Source: Holosporales bacterium (GTDB lineage Bacteria > Pseudomonadota > Alphaproteobacteria > UBA3830 > JAIRMZ01). Taken from it: DNA of 18,928 bases. Shown here one piece after another: positions 7,538-15,864 of the stretch (position 1 is the stretch's first letter; each line of letters begins with the position of its first letter). The notes beneath the pieces are model-generated. The model had not been told where the DNA came from and did not search any database. It worked only from the letters and a program-made list of their open reading frames with translations. The stretch spans positions 1-18,928 of the forward strand of contig JAITIJ010000037.1 in assembly GCA_031279495.1 (NCBI GenBank), given 5' to 3'. The position numbers and the translations under genes are program-made.

Positions 7538-8149
7538 CTACTCTTTAAGCAAATCCTCTAGACCGTGCAAGCGTGCGGGTCTATTGCGTTCGGCCTTAAT
7601 AATCGCGCGCGACGTTTCTGTTGCCTGTGCCAGATCGTCGTTTACGATACAGTAATTGTATTCACAATAGGAACGTATCTGCGGCAGAGCTTCTGCAAGT
7701 CGCTGATCCCGTGTTTTCTCTTTTCCTCGTGCGAACAAACGCTGCTTTAGCACTTCCAAAGAAGGTGGTAAGAGAAAAATCCCCACTACATCCAGCGGAA
7801 ACTGCTCTTTTATCGTTCGATACCCACGAATATCCAACGCTAACAAGACATCTCGTCCTTCCGTCAGCGCTTTTAAAACGGGATCCTTAGGTGTGGCGTA
7901 AAAATGACCAAAATTCTCGCTTTCTTCTAAAAACGCACCTTTCCGCGCGGATTCTTTAAAAACCTCCTGCGTTATAAAGTGATAATCCTTTCCCTCAATA
8001 TCAGAAGGTCGCTTTGGACGCGTTGTGACAGATACAGAGAGAAAAACCTGTGCATCTTGCTGGGCTAATCTCTGAGTTAGCGTTGTCTTTCCTCCACCAG
8101 AGGGAGAAGACACAACGAATAAAATTCCACTTTTAGGTTTGGTTAGCAT
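7538..8149 (-). CDS. gmk: Guanylate kinase
   Basis: This cytoplasmic enzyme phosphorylates GMP to GDP using ATP, an essential step in guanine nucleotide supply. The 203 residues have the usual family length. The P-loop SSPSGGGKTT (Lys21) sits near the N-terminus, followed by TTRPKRP (GMP-binding arginines), DYHFITQEVF, FLEESENFGHFYATP, LLALDIRGY and EYNYCIVNDD. Several positions differ from common forms: GGGKTT for GAGKS(T/S), YATP for YGTP and ALDIRG for DIDWQG. All are conservative enough to expect activity. An in-frame TTG two codons upstream (8153-8155) is the alternative start; I prefer the ATG at 8147-8149. Neither has a strong ribosome binding site. A near-consensus promoter lies about 35 nt upstream, so it is probably transcribed on its own. 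Confidence 0.95.
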   Translation of the reverse strand: MLTKPKSGILFVVSSPSGGGKTTLTQRLAQQDAQVFLSVSVTTRPKRPSDIEGKDYHFITQEVFKESARKGAFLEESENFGHFYATPKDPVLKALTEGRDVLLALDIRGYRTIKEQFPLDVVGIFLLPPSLEVLKQRLFARGKEKTRDQRLAEALPQIRSYCEYNYCIVNDDLAQATETSRAIIKAERNRPARLHGLEDLLKE

Positions 8150-8183
8150 TTCCAAGGTCGCTGCACAATTCTGGAATGTCTGG

Positions 8184-8211
8184 ATTATAACAAAGAGAAC
8201 TATTTTCTCAA
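8184..8211 (-). promoter_or_regulatory. Sigma-70-type promoter of gmk
   Basis: On the minus strand TTGAGA (8206-8211, five of six) and a perfect TATAAT (8184-8189) are separated by 16 bases. Transcription would begin near 8177, leaving a leader of about 28 nt before the gmk ATG. It is the best-matching promoter I saw in the window. Confidence 0.7.
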
Positions 8212-8596
8212 AAACTCACTATCTCGTTCTCATAAAAGCTCATGCCAACGTACTTCTCTGCAATTATTCTAAAGTGATAGGCACCTTCTAACGTGACGAA
8301 AATACCATAGCTTGCCAAACAAAAGGCTATTTCTTCTCATGGGTACTTCTTCCTATTCGATTCCATCTCTGTACTTTCTGAAAACACTTAAAAACAACAA
8401 CTTCTTGTGCTGCATCCGAGAGAACACTTCGCGTAGCCGTCCCTGAGAAAACCCCTCCTTCGATCGTATGAAGATGGAAGGTCTCTTTTAAAGATCGCAA
8501 AAGCTAAGGATTTGCAGTTGAAAACGCGCTTAAGATAATGACCCAAACCCTTACAGGAATACGAAAAGAGTTTGTCGAGAAAGATTCGGTCCTATC

Positions 8597-8621
8597 TCAA
8601 AGAGCCACATCCGTTTGGCTC
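8597..8621 (-). terminator. Possible terminator of the rpmF-plsX-fabH-ihfA operon
   Basis: Immediately after the ihfA stop codon the minus strand reads GAGCCA, eight bases, TGGCTC, then TTTGAG. The six-base stem is perfect but the T-run is only three long, so this may be a weak intrinsic terminator. Its position at the end of the operon is what supports it. Confidence 0.4.
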
Positions 8622-8927
8622 TCAAGATTCTCTATTAAGGCGTGCTTTGAGTTTTAGCGAAGGACGAAATGAAATGGCGCGTCGTGCTTTGATTTCTGCT
8701 GCTTGCAATGTTTTTGGGTTGCGTCCAACACGACTCCTTTTTGCCAGAAGTTTCAACGTACCAAAATTGGTCAGCTTAACGTTTTCTCCACGAGCAAGAG
8801 CTGCACCAATCTCTTCGAGCATGGCTTCCAAAAATTCTTCTGCTTGAAAGCGATGGAGTTTGAAAGTGCTTCCCAAGGAAGTCGCCAACTCCGCTCTAAT
8901 AATAGTTTTTGTTGTGTTCTTCTTCAT
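8622..8927 (-). CDS. ihfA: Integration host factor alpha subunit (IHF/HU family DNA-bending protein)
   Basis: A 101-residue nucleoid protein; IHF alpha and beta form a heterodimer that bends DNA sharply at specific sites in transcription, recombination and replication. The whole length aligns with IhfA: AELATSLGSTFKL, EEIGAALARGENVKLTNFGT, the DNA-intercalating arm with VGRNPKT, and ARRAISFRPSLKLKARLN. The residue after KT is Leu, where IhfA usually has Gly. The frame extends ten codons further upstream inside fabH. The ATG at 8925-8927, two bases after the fabH stop, gives the normal N-terminus (MKKNTTKTIIRAEL), so I use it. The neighbour fabH is the standard alphaproteobacterial partner of ihfA, which supports alpha over beta or HU. 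Confidence 0.9.
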   Translation of the reverse strand: MKKNTTKTIIRAELATSLGSTFKLHRFQAEEFLEAMLEEIGAALARGENVKLTNFGTLKLLAKRSRVGRNPKTLQAAEIKARRAISFRPSLKLKARLNRES

Positions 8928-8929
8928 AT

Positions 8930-9892
8930 TTATAACCGCATTAGAACTGCACCCCATGTTAGGCCAGCGCCAATGGCAGTATACAGCACATACTGGCCAG
9001 GCACCAGCCGACCTGAGGCGAGGCTATCGACAACAGCTAAAGGAATAGAGGCAGCAGACGTATTCGCATGGCGATCTACAGTTATGAGAACACGTTCTAT
9101 AGGAAAAGATAGTCGCTCAGCAACGGCTTCAATAATCCTGGCATTGGCTTGATGAGGGATAAGCCACGCAATATCTTTAAGAGAGATCTTCGTTTGGGCC
9201 ACAAGGTCTTGGATAGAGACCGACATTTTTTCGACTGCTTGGCGGAAAATTTCTCGCCCTTGCATGCGTGTTACACCCGCCTTTTGGTTTAAAGACGGTC
9301 CACCATCGGTGTATAGAAGCTCCCATTGGCGTCCATCTGCGCATAACAAAGAAGATAAAACGCCCGTAGGCGTTTCGTGATCTTCCGCTTTCAAAACAAT
9401 AGCGCCGGCCCCATCTCCGAACAAAGGTGCCGTCGTACGATCTGACCAATTAAGCAATCGTGAGAATGTCTCCGCCCCTATTACCAAGGCACACGTTGCT
9501 TGACGTTGCTTTAGCAGAGCATCTGCAATAGTCACAGCATACAAAAATCCGCTACAGACCGCGTTAATATCAAACGCCATTCCACGGGAAATGCTCAGCT
9601 TTCCTTGTACTAAAGCGGCTGTTGACGGAAAAGTCCGATCCGGAGAAACCGTTGCTACCAAAACAAGATCTATGGCATCAGAACTTATACCCGCAGATTG
9701 AAGTGCCTGTTGCGCGGCACGTACAGCAAGATCAGAGGTGTATTCATCTTGTGCCGCAATATGGCGCTGTTTTATACCTGTCCGCCGCTGAATCCATTCA
9801 TCAGAGGTGTCCAGCGTTCGACTGATCTCTGCGTTCGTAACGATACGCTGAGGAAGGTATTTTCCTGCTCCTTTCAAAATCGAGTACAACAT
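8930..9892 (-). CDS. fabH: Beta-ketoacyl-ACP synthase III (FabH)
   Basis: It condenses acetyl-CoA with malonyl-ACP to begin fatty-acid synthesis in the cytoplasm. The 320-residue thiolase-fold protein carries the complete Cys-His-Asn triad: Cys113 in NAVCSGFLYA, His247 in PHQANARIIEA and Asn277 in RHANTSAAS. Other family blocks are DEWIQRRTGI, FPSTAALVQ and FGDGAGAIVL. The frame could extend to 9928, but the ATG at 9890-9892 shares one base with the plsX stop (TAATG) and gives the usual N-terminus (MLYSILKGAGKYLP). This also indicates translational coupling to plsX. ihfA follows after two bases. Confidence 0.96.
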   Translation of the reverse strand: MLYSILKGAGKYLPQRIVTNAEISRTLDTSDEWIQRRTGIKQRHIAAQDEYTSDLAVRAAQQALQSAGISSDAIDLVLVATVSPDRTFPSTAALVQGKLSISRGMAFDINAVCSGFLYAVTIADALLKQRQATCALVIGAETFSRLLNWSDRTTAPLFGDGAGAIVLKAEDHETPTGVLSSLLCADGRQWELLYTDGGPSLNQKAGVTRMQGREIFRQAVEKMSVSIQDLVAQTKISLKDIAWLIPHQANARIIEAVAERLSFPIERVLITVDRHANTSAASIPLAVVDSLASGRLVPGQYVLYTAIGAGLTWGAVLMRL

Positions 9893-10959
9893 TAGATCTT
9901 GGAAACCATCTTTTCCGCAGAAGACCACTTATCAATGTACGTCTTTACATGGGCCAGAAGATTCTGGCGCGCCACACGCACGGCGAACTTCAAAGCATGT
10001 GCAAACGCAAATGCATCGGCACCACCATGACTTTTCACCACTAGAGCTCCAAAGCCTAAGAATATTGCGCCGTTATAAATCCGCGGATCAAATCGAGCAA
10101 AGGCATCCTGCAATTTATGACGCAGCATCAATGCACCAATGCGTGCTTTTAGAGAGTGGCTAACGGCAGTCTTTAACTGATCTTTGATAAACTGCGCGGT
10201 CCCCTCCGCTGTCTTAAGTGCAACATTTCCTGTGAACCCGTCTGTCACAATAACATCTACTGTGCCTGCAGCAATGTCTGTTCCTTCAACAAAACCTGCA
10301 TAGTGCCCAAGCAAACCTGTTCTTTTCAACGTCTCTGCTGCTTCTTGCACAACACGATTACCTTTAGTGTCTTCTGATCCGATGTTCAATATACCAACGC
10401 TGGGCGCAGGAATGTCCAGGCAAACACGCGCCAATGCTTCCCCCATAAAAGAAAATTCCACAAGATTGCGACTCGAACATTCGGCATTAGCTCCAAGATC
10501 CAGAACCAGAGAGCGTCCTCTTGAGGTTGGAAGAAACGTAGCGATAGCGGGACGATCAATGCCTGTTAACGTGCCAAGAATAACCTTGGCAAGAGCCATA
10601 AATGCTCCCGTATTGCCAGCTGATAAGACAGCATCTGCACGTTTCTGTCGCACAGCTTGTACGGCTAATCCCATACTTGATGTCCGATGTGATCGGACCG
10701 CTACAGCAGGCTTCATGTTTGCCGTGACGATATCATTAGTCGGGACAATCTCAAGAGATAAGTCTTTGCAAGCTGCTTTATTTCGTATTTCGCTAACAAG
10801 AGGCTCTAGAGAAGCATGCGAGCCATAAAGCTGAAGAGAAACATCCCTTAATTCTTCTGCGCAAAAAGAGAAACTGCGTATAACAGCATGCGGAGCTGCA
10901 TCTCCTCCCATGCAGTCGATCGCTATACGCACTGGCCTTTCAGAAGACAAGACTGCCAC
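9892..10959 (-). CDS. plsX: Phosphate acyltransferase PlsX
   Basis: PlsX makes acyl-phosphate from acyl-ACP and inorganic phosphate, supplying PlsY with the acyl donor for glycerol-3-phosphate acylation, the first step of phospholipid synthesis. It acts at the inner face of the cytoplasmic membrane. The 355 residues match the usual length. Signature blocks are IAIDCMGGDAAPHAVI, MKPAVAVRSHRTSSM, SAGNTGAFMALAK, GIDRPAIATFLPT, LDLGAN, NIGSED and VIVTDGFTGNVALK. The start is GTG (10957-10959); no ATG lies ahead of the conserved IDCMGGD block, so it is the only sensible choice. It is 15 bases after rpmF and overlaps the fabH start by one base. Confidence 0.96.
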   Translation of the reverse strand: MAVLSSERPVRIAIDCMGGDAAPHAVIRSFSFCAEELRDVSLQLYGSHASLEPLVSEIRNKAACKDLSLEIVPTNDIVTANMKPAVAVRSHRTSSMGLAVQAVRQKRADAVLSAGNTGAFMALAKVILGTLTGIDRPAIATFLPTSRGRSLVLDLGANAECSSRNLVEFSFMGEALARVCLDIPAPSVGILNIGSEDTKGNRVVQEAAETLKRTGLLGHYAGFVEGTDIAAGTVDVIVTDGFTGNVALKTAEGTAQFIKDQLKTAVSHSLKARIGALMLRHKLQDAFARFDPRIYNGAIFLGFGALVVKSHGGADAFAFAHALKFAVRVARQNLLAHVKTYIDKWSSAEKMVSKI

Positions 10960-10974
10960 TATTTTTAATAGAAT

Positions 10975-11163
10975 TTAGTCGAAAATACGCGAATCTTTTA
11001 AAATAGGACGCCTGTTGTAGTGTCCGCATACCGCACACACATGATGTGGAAGTTTCTTTTCTCCACACGTTTGACATTCTCCCCCTAAAATAGGCTCAAG
11101 GCGCAAATGTGCGCGTCGCATATCTCGTCGAGATTTCGAAGTCTTCTTTTTAGGAACGGCCAT
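10975..11163 (-). CDS. rpmF: 50S ribosomal protein L32
   Basis: A 62-residue protein of the large ribosomal subunit. It begins MAVPKKKTSKSRRDMRRAH, typical of L32, and has two pairs of cysteines (CQTC and CAVC) that form a zinc-binding site in the zinc-containing form of L32. The ATG at 11161-11163 has AAGGA eight bases upstream. It leads the rpmF-plsX-fabH-ihfA operon, an order common in alphaproteobacteria. The gene for the DUF177 protein that often precedes rpmF is absent; lptD lies upstream instead, 144 bases away, so the operon probably has its own promoter there. Confidence 0.96.
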   Translation of the reverse strand: MAVPKKKTSKSRRDMRRAHLRLEPILGGECQTCGEKKLPHHVCAVCGHYNRRPILKDSRIFD

Positions 11164-11307
11164 ATCTTTTCCTTCTTCTGGAGGGACCTATTAATCCAAG
11201 GAATTGTCTACAGCAAATCTTGCAGAAATACAAGAAGAAACACGAACCACCCACCTTGCAAGGATTGGAAGATTTTTTGCCAAATAGAAGAGGTCTTCTT
11301 AATACAC

Positions 11308-13623
11308 TTACGTGTTTCTGGATTGCTCTAGACCATCTATCCAGCTTTCTAAACGTGAACTATTAATCTCTCCTAGATTCTTAAAGTTGACGATAACCGT
11401 AAATTGAGTGTCTTTTTGATGTGTTTTTGGTTTTATAAAACGATCGTCAAAGACCTGTGCAGCTTGGAATGTCATCGTAAAGCATTCATCCTGATACGTT
11501 GTCGTTATATAACGTTTCACGTAATTCTCTTGAAAAGTATGTGCAACAGTATTTGTCCAAGAAAATACATCTCCTTTGTAAGCAACGCCAATACTGCGAT
11601 TCAGAAGGCGTAGTTTATCCCCTGCAACCGTACCGCTACCAGACCATGACCACGTTGACAAATGAGGGAAAGGGCCGCTTAAGCTGACTGTACCACCTTT
11701 TACTTTTCGATAGGCAACGTTTGCGTTGTATTGATCGATATCGAAGACTTTTAATGTTGTGCTAACACCTGCTGTGACAAAAGATAGTTTGCTCTCAAGA
11801 GAAGTAAAGCGATGCGCTTGCGCATTATATCTACCTCGCATTGTCAAACTAGCGCCTCCCAAGAATAATTCCATTGATCCCACGATATGTGATCGTCGTT
11901 CTTTTAAACCGCTTTCCGTTGGAAGTGACAGACGACTGCGAGTAAGCATATAAGATTGGCCAATAGTTCCCCGTGCGAGCAAACTGCCACCAACGTACAA
12001 ACGCCCCCCTAGACCGTACACGAAACGGCCTCCAGATTCGTTTGAGCATCCTCTCGGCGCACGATACGGACGCCAGAAATTCCATTCGGTAATTTCTTGG
12101 AAAAGAGTGCCAGATTCTACTTTTTGAAAGAAGTTCTGATCCTCTTTCGACATCACTGTATTGCACACCAGACCAAGGAGAGGTTCCAGCACCAATATAT
12201 TCTGAGATGGCCCCGTAAACATCCAAGGCCAGCGCCAATAGAGGCTTCCTTCTGGAACAACACGCGTCCGGCGCGATGTTTCATAGGCGCTTTTTCGAGC
12301 GTTTTTCTCTAGGAGCTCATAGAAGCGGCTGAGAACTCCTATATTAAGTGTTAGAACTTGACCAAAGGGCGCGATAAAATGCCGCTTCCAGCCAGCATTC
12401 ACAAAAGCGCGTCGATTTTTCTTTCCGTTTGGGTAATCAAGATTGATCAAGAAAATATCTGCCGTCCACGTTCCTCCTAGCATTTCAGAATCAGCAGTAC
12501 CATTCCATTCAATCTGAGGCAATACAAGTGGTACAGTCGAAGCAGTCTCTCCTAAACGCATGGTCTGAAACGTGTGCACTTGAACAAGAGCATAATTGCG
12601 TCCGTAGAATCCTTCTAGCTCGCCTTTATTGGAAAGTAGCATCGTGCTTTGAGTTCCAAGAAAAGGATATTGCGCGAAATAGCTTTTTTCTGACAGAAAC
12701 TTTCCGTTAAGCCCTCCACGCCAATGCTCGGTTAAATCAGCTTTCAAATCGGCATTAAGATGTCCTCGCCAAGAAGCGTCTTTGTTATTATTGATATCTT
12801 TAATGCCTGTTTTATTTTTACCAGTCCAGCTTCCATCAAGATTTAAGTATCCCTGATAAAACCGATACCCGTATGTAGCCCAAAAAATTTTGCCTCCTTT
12901 TGTTGTAAATGCAGGTTGCAAGATGCCTTCTTGAGAAGGCGAGATGGAAACGAGATATCGAGGGATTACTGCCAAGCCAGCTGCTTGAGAAAAAGCTACT
13001 TTGGGACCCAGAAACCCGCTTCTGCGTTTGACACGTGGACTTGGATGGCTAAAGTACGGTGTATAAAAAATCGGCATACCAAACAAATTCAGATGCGCAT
13101 GGTAGTACGAGACTGTCTCGTCTTCCGTGTCGTAATACATGTGCGGTGCGCGTACATCCCAGACCAACGGCCTGTCTGGATCGGTCTTGCACGTTGCGCA
13201 AGGGGAATAAACTCCCCATCCAAGATCGTAGCCATGAGCATCTCGGTACTTTATGCGCCGAGCGGCTAGTCGCGATCTATCGAGTAATACCATTTTCGGC
13301 TCTCTTGCAATGCCTCTTTTTAAATCTCCAGATAACTCAGCGTACTCGCTGTAATGATACACTCCTGTTTCATCGCGAATCACAACATTTCCGATAGCAA
13401 ATATCTTATTGGTCATACGGTTATATATAACTTTGTCGGCCATGATAGCCCTGCCACTGGAAGCGATCTTTACACCCCCTATCACTGTTATTGTCCCGGC
13501 TTCTTTATCATTAATAACTTCCTCTGCCCCCAGCAAAACGATTTCGTCGTGCTGTTTAGAGGTGGCAAAGGCAACACTTACGACAAGTGGTATAATAATA
13601 AGAGCGAGCGCCTTTTTCTTCAT
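11308..13623 (-). CDS. lptD: LPS-assembly protein LptD (outer-membrane LPS translocon)
   Basis: LptD is the beta-barrel of the outer-membrane LptD-LptE translocon that inserts lipopolysaccharide into the outer leaflet. The 771-residue protein starts with a signal peptide (MKKKALALIIIPLVVSVAFA, probable cleavage just after). Next comes an OstA/LptA-like beta-jellyroll domain at about 30-160 (GGVKIASSGRAIMADKVIYN and similar strands). The motif YSPCATCKTDPDRPLVWDVR is characteristic of alphaproteobacterial LptD. The rest is a strand-rich barrel with alternating hydrophobic and aromatic residues, ending in the C-terminal strands. The frame runs 24 codons further upstream inside lptG. The ATG at 13621-13623 overlaps the lptG stop as ATGA and gives the signal peptide its correct N-terminus. 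It should depend on SurA, encoded nearby, for folding. Confidence 0.94.
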   Translation of the reverse strand: MKKKALALIIIPLVVSVAFATSKQHDEIVLLGAEEVINDKEAGTITVIGGVKIASSGRAIMADKVIYNRMTNKIFAIGNVVIRDETGVYHYSEYAELSGDLKRGIAREPKMVLLDRSRLAARRIKYRDAHGYDLGWGVYSPCATCKTDPDRPLVWDVRAPHMYYDTEDETVSYYHAHLNLFGMPIFYTPYFSHPSPRVKRRSGFLGPKVAFSQAAGLAVIPRYLVSISPSQEGILQPAFTTKGGKIFWATYGYRFYQGYLNLDGSWTGKNKTGIKDINNNKDASWRGHLNADLKADLTEHWRGGLNGKFLSEKSYFAQYPFLGTQSTMLLSNKGELEGFYGRNYALVQVHTFQTMRLGETASTVPLVLPQIEWNGTADSEMLGGTWTADIFLINLDYPNGKKNRRAFVNAGWKRHFIAPFGQVLTLNIGVLSRFYELLEKNARKSAYETSRRTRVVPEGSLYWRWPWMFTGPSQNILVLEPLLGLVCNTVMSKEDQNFFQKVESGTLFQEITEWNFWRPYRAPRGCSNESGGRFVYGLGGRLYVGGSLLARGTIGQSYMLTRSRLSLPTESGLKERRSHIVGSMELFLGGASLTMRGRYNAQAHRFTSLESKLSFVTAGVSTTLKVFDIDQYNANVAYRKVKGGTVSLSGPFPHLSTWSWSGSGTVAGDKLRLLNRSIGVAYKGDVFSWTNTVAHTFQENYVKRYITTTYQDECFTMTFQAAQVFDDRFIKPKTHQKDTQFTVIVNFKNLGEINSSRLESWIDGLEQSRNT

Positions 13624-14693
13624 CGCTCTTCTTTCCAACTTAGACACGCGAAAGAGAATGCTCCAGTAAGCAAAACAGAAGTCCAACCAGCCCAAAAAGG
13701 GGCAAGCACACCCTTAATACCAAGGGAATGAAATATATCCATGAAAAAGTGTAAAAATAAACCGCATAAAAGAGTTTGAGCAACTGAGACACTTTTCTTG
13801 CCACGTGAATGCTTTTTTTGAAAACATCCTGCAACAAAGACCATCAGAAAGATCAATACAGCCTTTGCTCCCAGTGCATGCAATGCCAGAATATGCTCTT
13901 TTTCATATAAGTGATTCTTTTTGCGTACTTTGACAATAGAGAACAGATCGTAGACCCCAAGATCTTCGGGTGGCGTAAGCGAAGATAGCATTCTATCTGC
14001 ATCAAGAGTGTTTTCAATTTTTCGCTCCGAAAATGACTGGTATTCGAGTCCTTCTTTCTTAAATGCTGTTCCATGAGAAAGAATCCAGGCTCCTGGCGCG
14101 AAATGTAAAGTTCTTGCAAAAATTTTTTCCTTTAGCGTCCCATCTTCAGAGAAAAGATATACAGAGACATCTACACATACATTGTTTTGCATCCGCGCAA
14201 CATGCAGAAGAATGCTTGGTTCAGCAGGAGACCTCTGGTAGAGCCATAAATTCGTGCCAGAGTGCGACGAGATACCGAAGTGCTGCTGCTCTTTTAGCTG
14301 AATCTCGTTATACAAGCGTGCGGCGAATGGTTGAAAAATAAAAAACCAAGTTAGACTCAGCACACCTGCTAGCCATAAAAATGGAGATAAGATTTGCCGC
14401 ATCGAGTACCCGCCAGCGCGCAGAACCGTAAGTTGGCGAGAAGACGCAAGTGCCTCTAAAGCCAAGCTAACCGATACCAGATAGATGTAAGGGAAAAGAA
14501 CAACCATAATATAGGGTAGCCGATAGAGCGCTATTAGGGATAAGAACTCAAGAGAAATAGTCGCTCGCCCTGCCATGCGACGTAGTGTTTCTGTGAATGT
14601 AAAGATGAAGATAATTAACGCCACAACAGACAGAACAGCAATTAGTGTTTTCAAATGGACCTTCAAGAGATAACGCCAGTGGACGGATTTCAC
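13620..14693 (-). CDS. lptG: LPS export ABC transporter permease LptG
   Basis: LptG and LptF form the inner-membrane permease of the LptB2FG transporter, which extracts LPS from the inner membrane and passes it to the periplasmic Lpt bridge. The 357 residues have the family pattern. Three N-terminal membrane segments (about 12-35, 57-83, 103-125) surround the conserved LPYIMVVLFPYIYLVS. A periplasmic beta-jellyroll follows (about 130-265), then three C-terminal segments (about 275-357) with FMDIFHSLGIKGVLAPFWAGW. The start is GTG at 14691-14693, overlapping the lptF stop as GTGA; the end overlaps lptD as ATGA. Both overlaps indicate translational coupling. The protein is assigned as LptG rather than LptF because it is the second gene and because of its C-terminal sequence. 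Confidence 0.92.
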   Translation of the reverse strand: MKSVHWRYLLKVHLKTLIAVLSVVALIIFIFTFTETLRRMAGRATISLEFLSLIALYRLPYIMVVLFPYIYLVSVSLALEALASSRQLTVLRAGGYSMRQILSPFLWLAGVLSLTWFFIFQPFAARLYNEIQLKEQQHFGISSHSGTNLWLYQRSPAEPSILLHVARMQNNVCVDVSVYLFSEDGTLKEKIFARTLHFAPGAWILSHGTAFKKEGLEYQSFSERKIENTLDADRMLSSLTPPEDLGVYDLFSIVKVRKKNHLYEKEHILALHALGAKAVLIFLMVFVAGCFQKKHSRGKKSVSVAQTLLCGLFLHFFMDIFHSLGIKGVLAPFWAGWTSVLLTGAFSFACLSWKEER

Positions 14694-15775
14694 TTGCGCG
14701 CTCTTTTTTTGTCAAAGAATTGTACCAATAATATCACTAAAATACTCCCCACAACTCCATAGTTGACGAAGTTTAAAACGGGAAGAGTATTAGAGAGATT
14801 GAACAACCCAAGGTTTAAGCATTCTATGGCAATAATAAAAAACACCGTTCGTCCAAAACTTCTTATCGAGACATAGCGTTGCCCTTGTGTTTTTAGAACG
14901 GAAAAGAAACTAATCAGCGCAAAAATTAGCACCAGAAAAGGACTCGTAAGACGTTGATGTCCTTCTGCTTGCAGTTTTTGGGCGAAGACTGGATCGGTCT
15001 TAGATTCTGGAGGAGAAAAAAGCTCTCCCAAAAATCGTTCATATGGCTTGCGTGTGCGTTGATGCGTTAGAAATGAGGCACTAGAAAGATCGGCCTCGTA
15101 TTTATCAAAATGAATAGTTGTAATGCGCTGCGTTGCAACATCAAAATCTATTCTTTGTCCTTGTTCTAATACCAGGCGTGGTAGCTTATCGTGCTGTATT
15201 AATTGGCCTCGATCCGCATAAATGCTACGCGGAGCGGAAGCATTGCGTCTGTCATGCATGACAATCCCGCGCAACGTTCCGTCTGTACACTTTTGCCGAA
15301 CAAAAATCGCTATACCTGCGCGATCGGCAACGTTTCCACCCTCTGCTGCAGATAGAATTTGCACCTTTTGAAGAAGCTGAAACTCCAGATCTTTGAATCT
15401 CTGCATAGAAAGTGGCGCGAAGTACAGATTAAAGCTGTACATTATAGTCATGATACCTGCGCTCAGTGCAAAAATCGGACGCGCTAGATTGGTTGGGGAC
15501 AAACCCGCAGATTGCGCAACAATGAGCTGACAAGAAAGCCGTAAACGATGGTACACAACACCCACAGCTAAAGCAAACCCTATCGGAAAAGTGACCAATG
15601 TCAGATCGGGCACCAGATAAGAAGCAATCTTCAAGAATTCCCAACCACTCAAACCACAATGGGTTATGAATTCTGTAAAACGAAGAGACTGCCCAGCCCA
15701 AACAGCCATTGTTAGCCCCAAAACAATAAGCAGCGTCGTTTTGATAAGCAATTTTCCTATATAACAAGCGAACAC
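14690..15775 (-). CDS. lptF: LPS export ABC transporter permease LptF
   Basis: This is the second permease of the LptB2FG exporter. The 361-residue protein has N-terminal membrane segments (about 10-30, 50-75, 95-120) with AGQSLRFTEFI and the conserved LVPDLTLVTFPIGFALAVGV. A periplasmic beta-rich domain (about 140-275) follows, including MHDRRN and IYADRGQLI. Three C-terminal segments begin with QRLTSPFLVLIFALI. The open frame extends to 16024, but that would overlap divergent surA by 160 bases and add a non-membrane tail foreign to the family. The GTG at 15773-15775 gives the expected N-terminus just before the first membrane helix. A CAAGG lies somewhat far upstream of it. The ABC ATPase gene lptB is not in this window. 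Confidence 0.92.
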   Translation of the reverse strand: MFACYIGKLLIKTTLLIVLGLTMAVWAGQSLRFTEFITHCGLSGWEFLKIASYLVPDLTLVTFPIGFALAVGVVYHRLRLSCQLIVAQSAGLSPTNLARPIFALSAGIMTIMYSFNLYFAPLSMQRFKDLEFQLLQKVQILSAAEGGNVADRAGIAIFVRQKCTDGTLRGIVMHDRRNASAPRSIYADRGQLIQHDKLPRLVLEQGQRIDFDVATQRITTIHFDKYEADLSSASFLTHQRTRKPYERFLGELFSPPESKTDPVFAQKLQAEGHQRLTSPFLVLIFALISFFSVLKTQGQRYVSIRSFGRTVFFIIAIECLNLGLFNLSNTLPVLNFVNYGVVGSILVILLVQFFDKKRARK

Positions 15776-15864
15776 GTCTGCTTTAACCTTGAAATTGATT
15801 TCTGTTGTAAGGCTCTGTACCCTGGATCGGACGATAGCACAAAACAAATCGGAAGGGGGATGAA
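15776..15864. promoter_or_regulatory. Divergent intergenic region between lptF and surA
   Basis: These 89 bases separate two divergent operons and must hold or border both promoters. No strong sigma-70 pair is evident. The best on the plus strand is TTGATT, 17 bases, TACCCT, starting near 15797, a weak match. At its surA end lies the purine-rich GGAAGGGGG (15851-15859), a good ribosome binding site for the TTG start of surA. Confidence 0.4.

Larger units (their letters stand above)
8150..8621. other. 472-bp gene-free stretch between gmk and ihfA
   Basis: It contains the gmk promoter (8184-8211) and the hairpin after ihfA (8602-8621). Between about 8220 and 8595 I see no coding frame with family resemblance and no recognisable RNA gene. 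A weak inverted repeat (CCTTC...GAAGG, near 8456-8480) is not followed by a T-run. Confidence 0.55.

Noticed and set aside
8928..8957. N-terminal extension of ihfA inside fabH
   Set aside because: IHF alpha proteins start near MKKNTTKT; the ATG two bases after the fabH stop is the natural start.
8703..9152. 149-codon plus-strand frame opposite ihfA and fabH
   Set aside because: Antisense shadow of two well-supported genes.
11254..11263. Ten-base palindrome CCTTGCAAGG between lptD and rpmF
   Set aside because: Too short and without flanking symmetry or a T-run; could occur by chance, so neither operator nor terminator is claimed.
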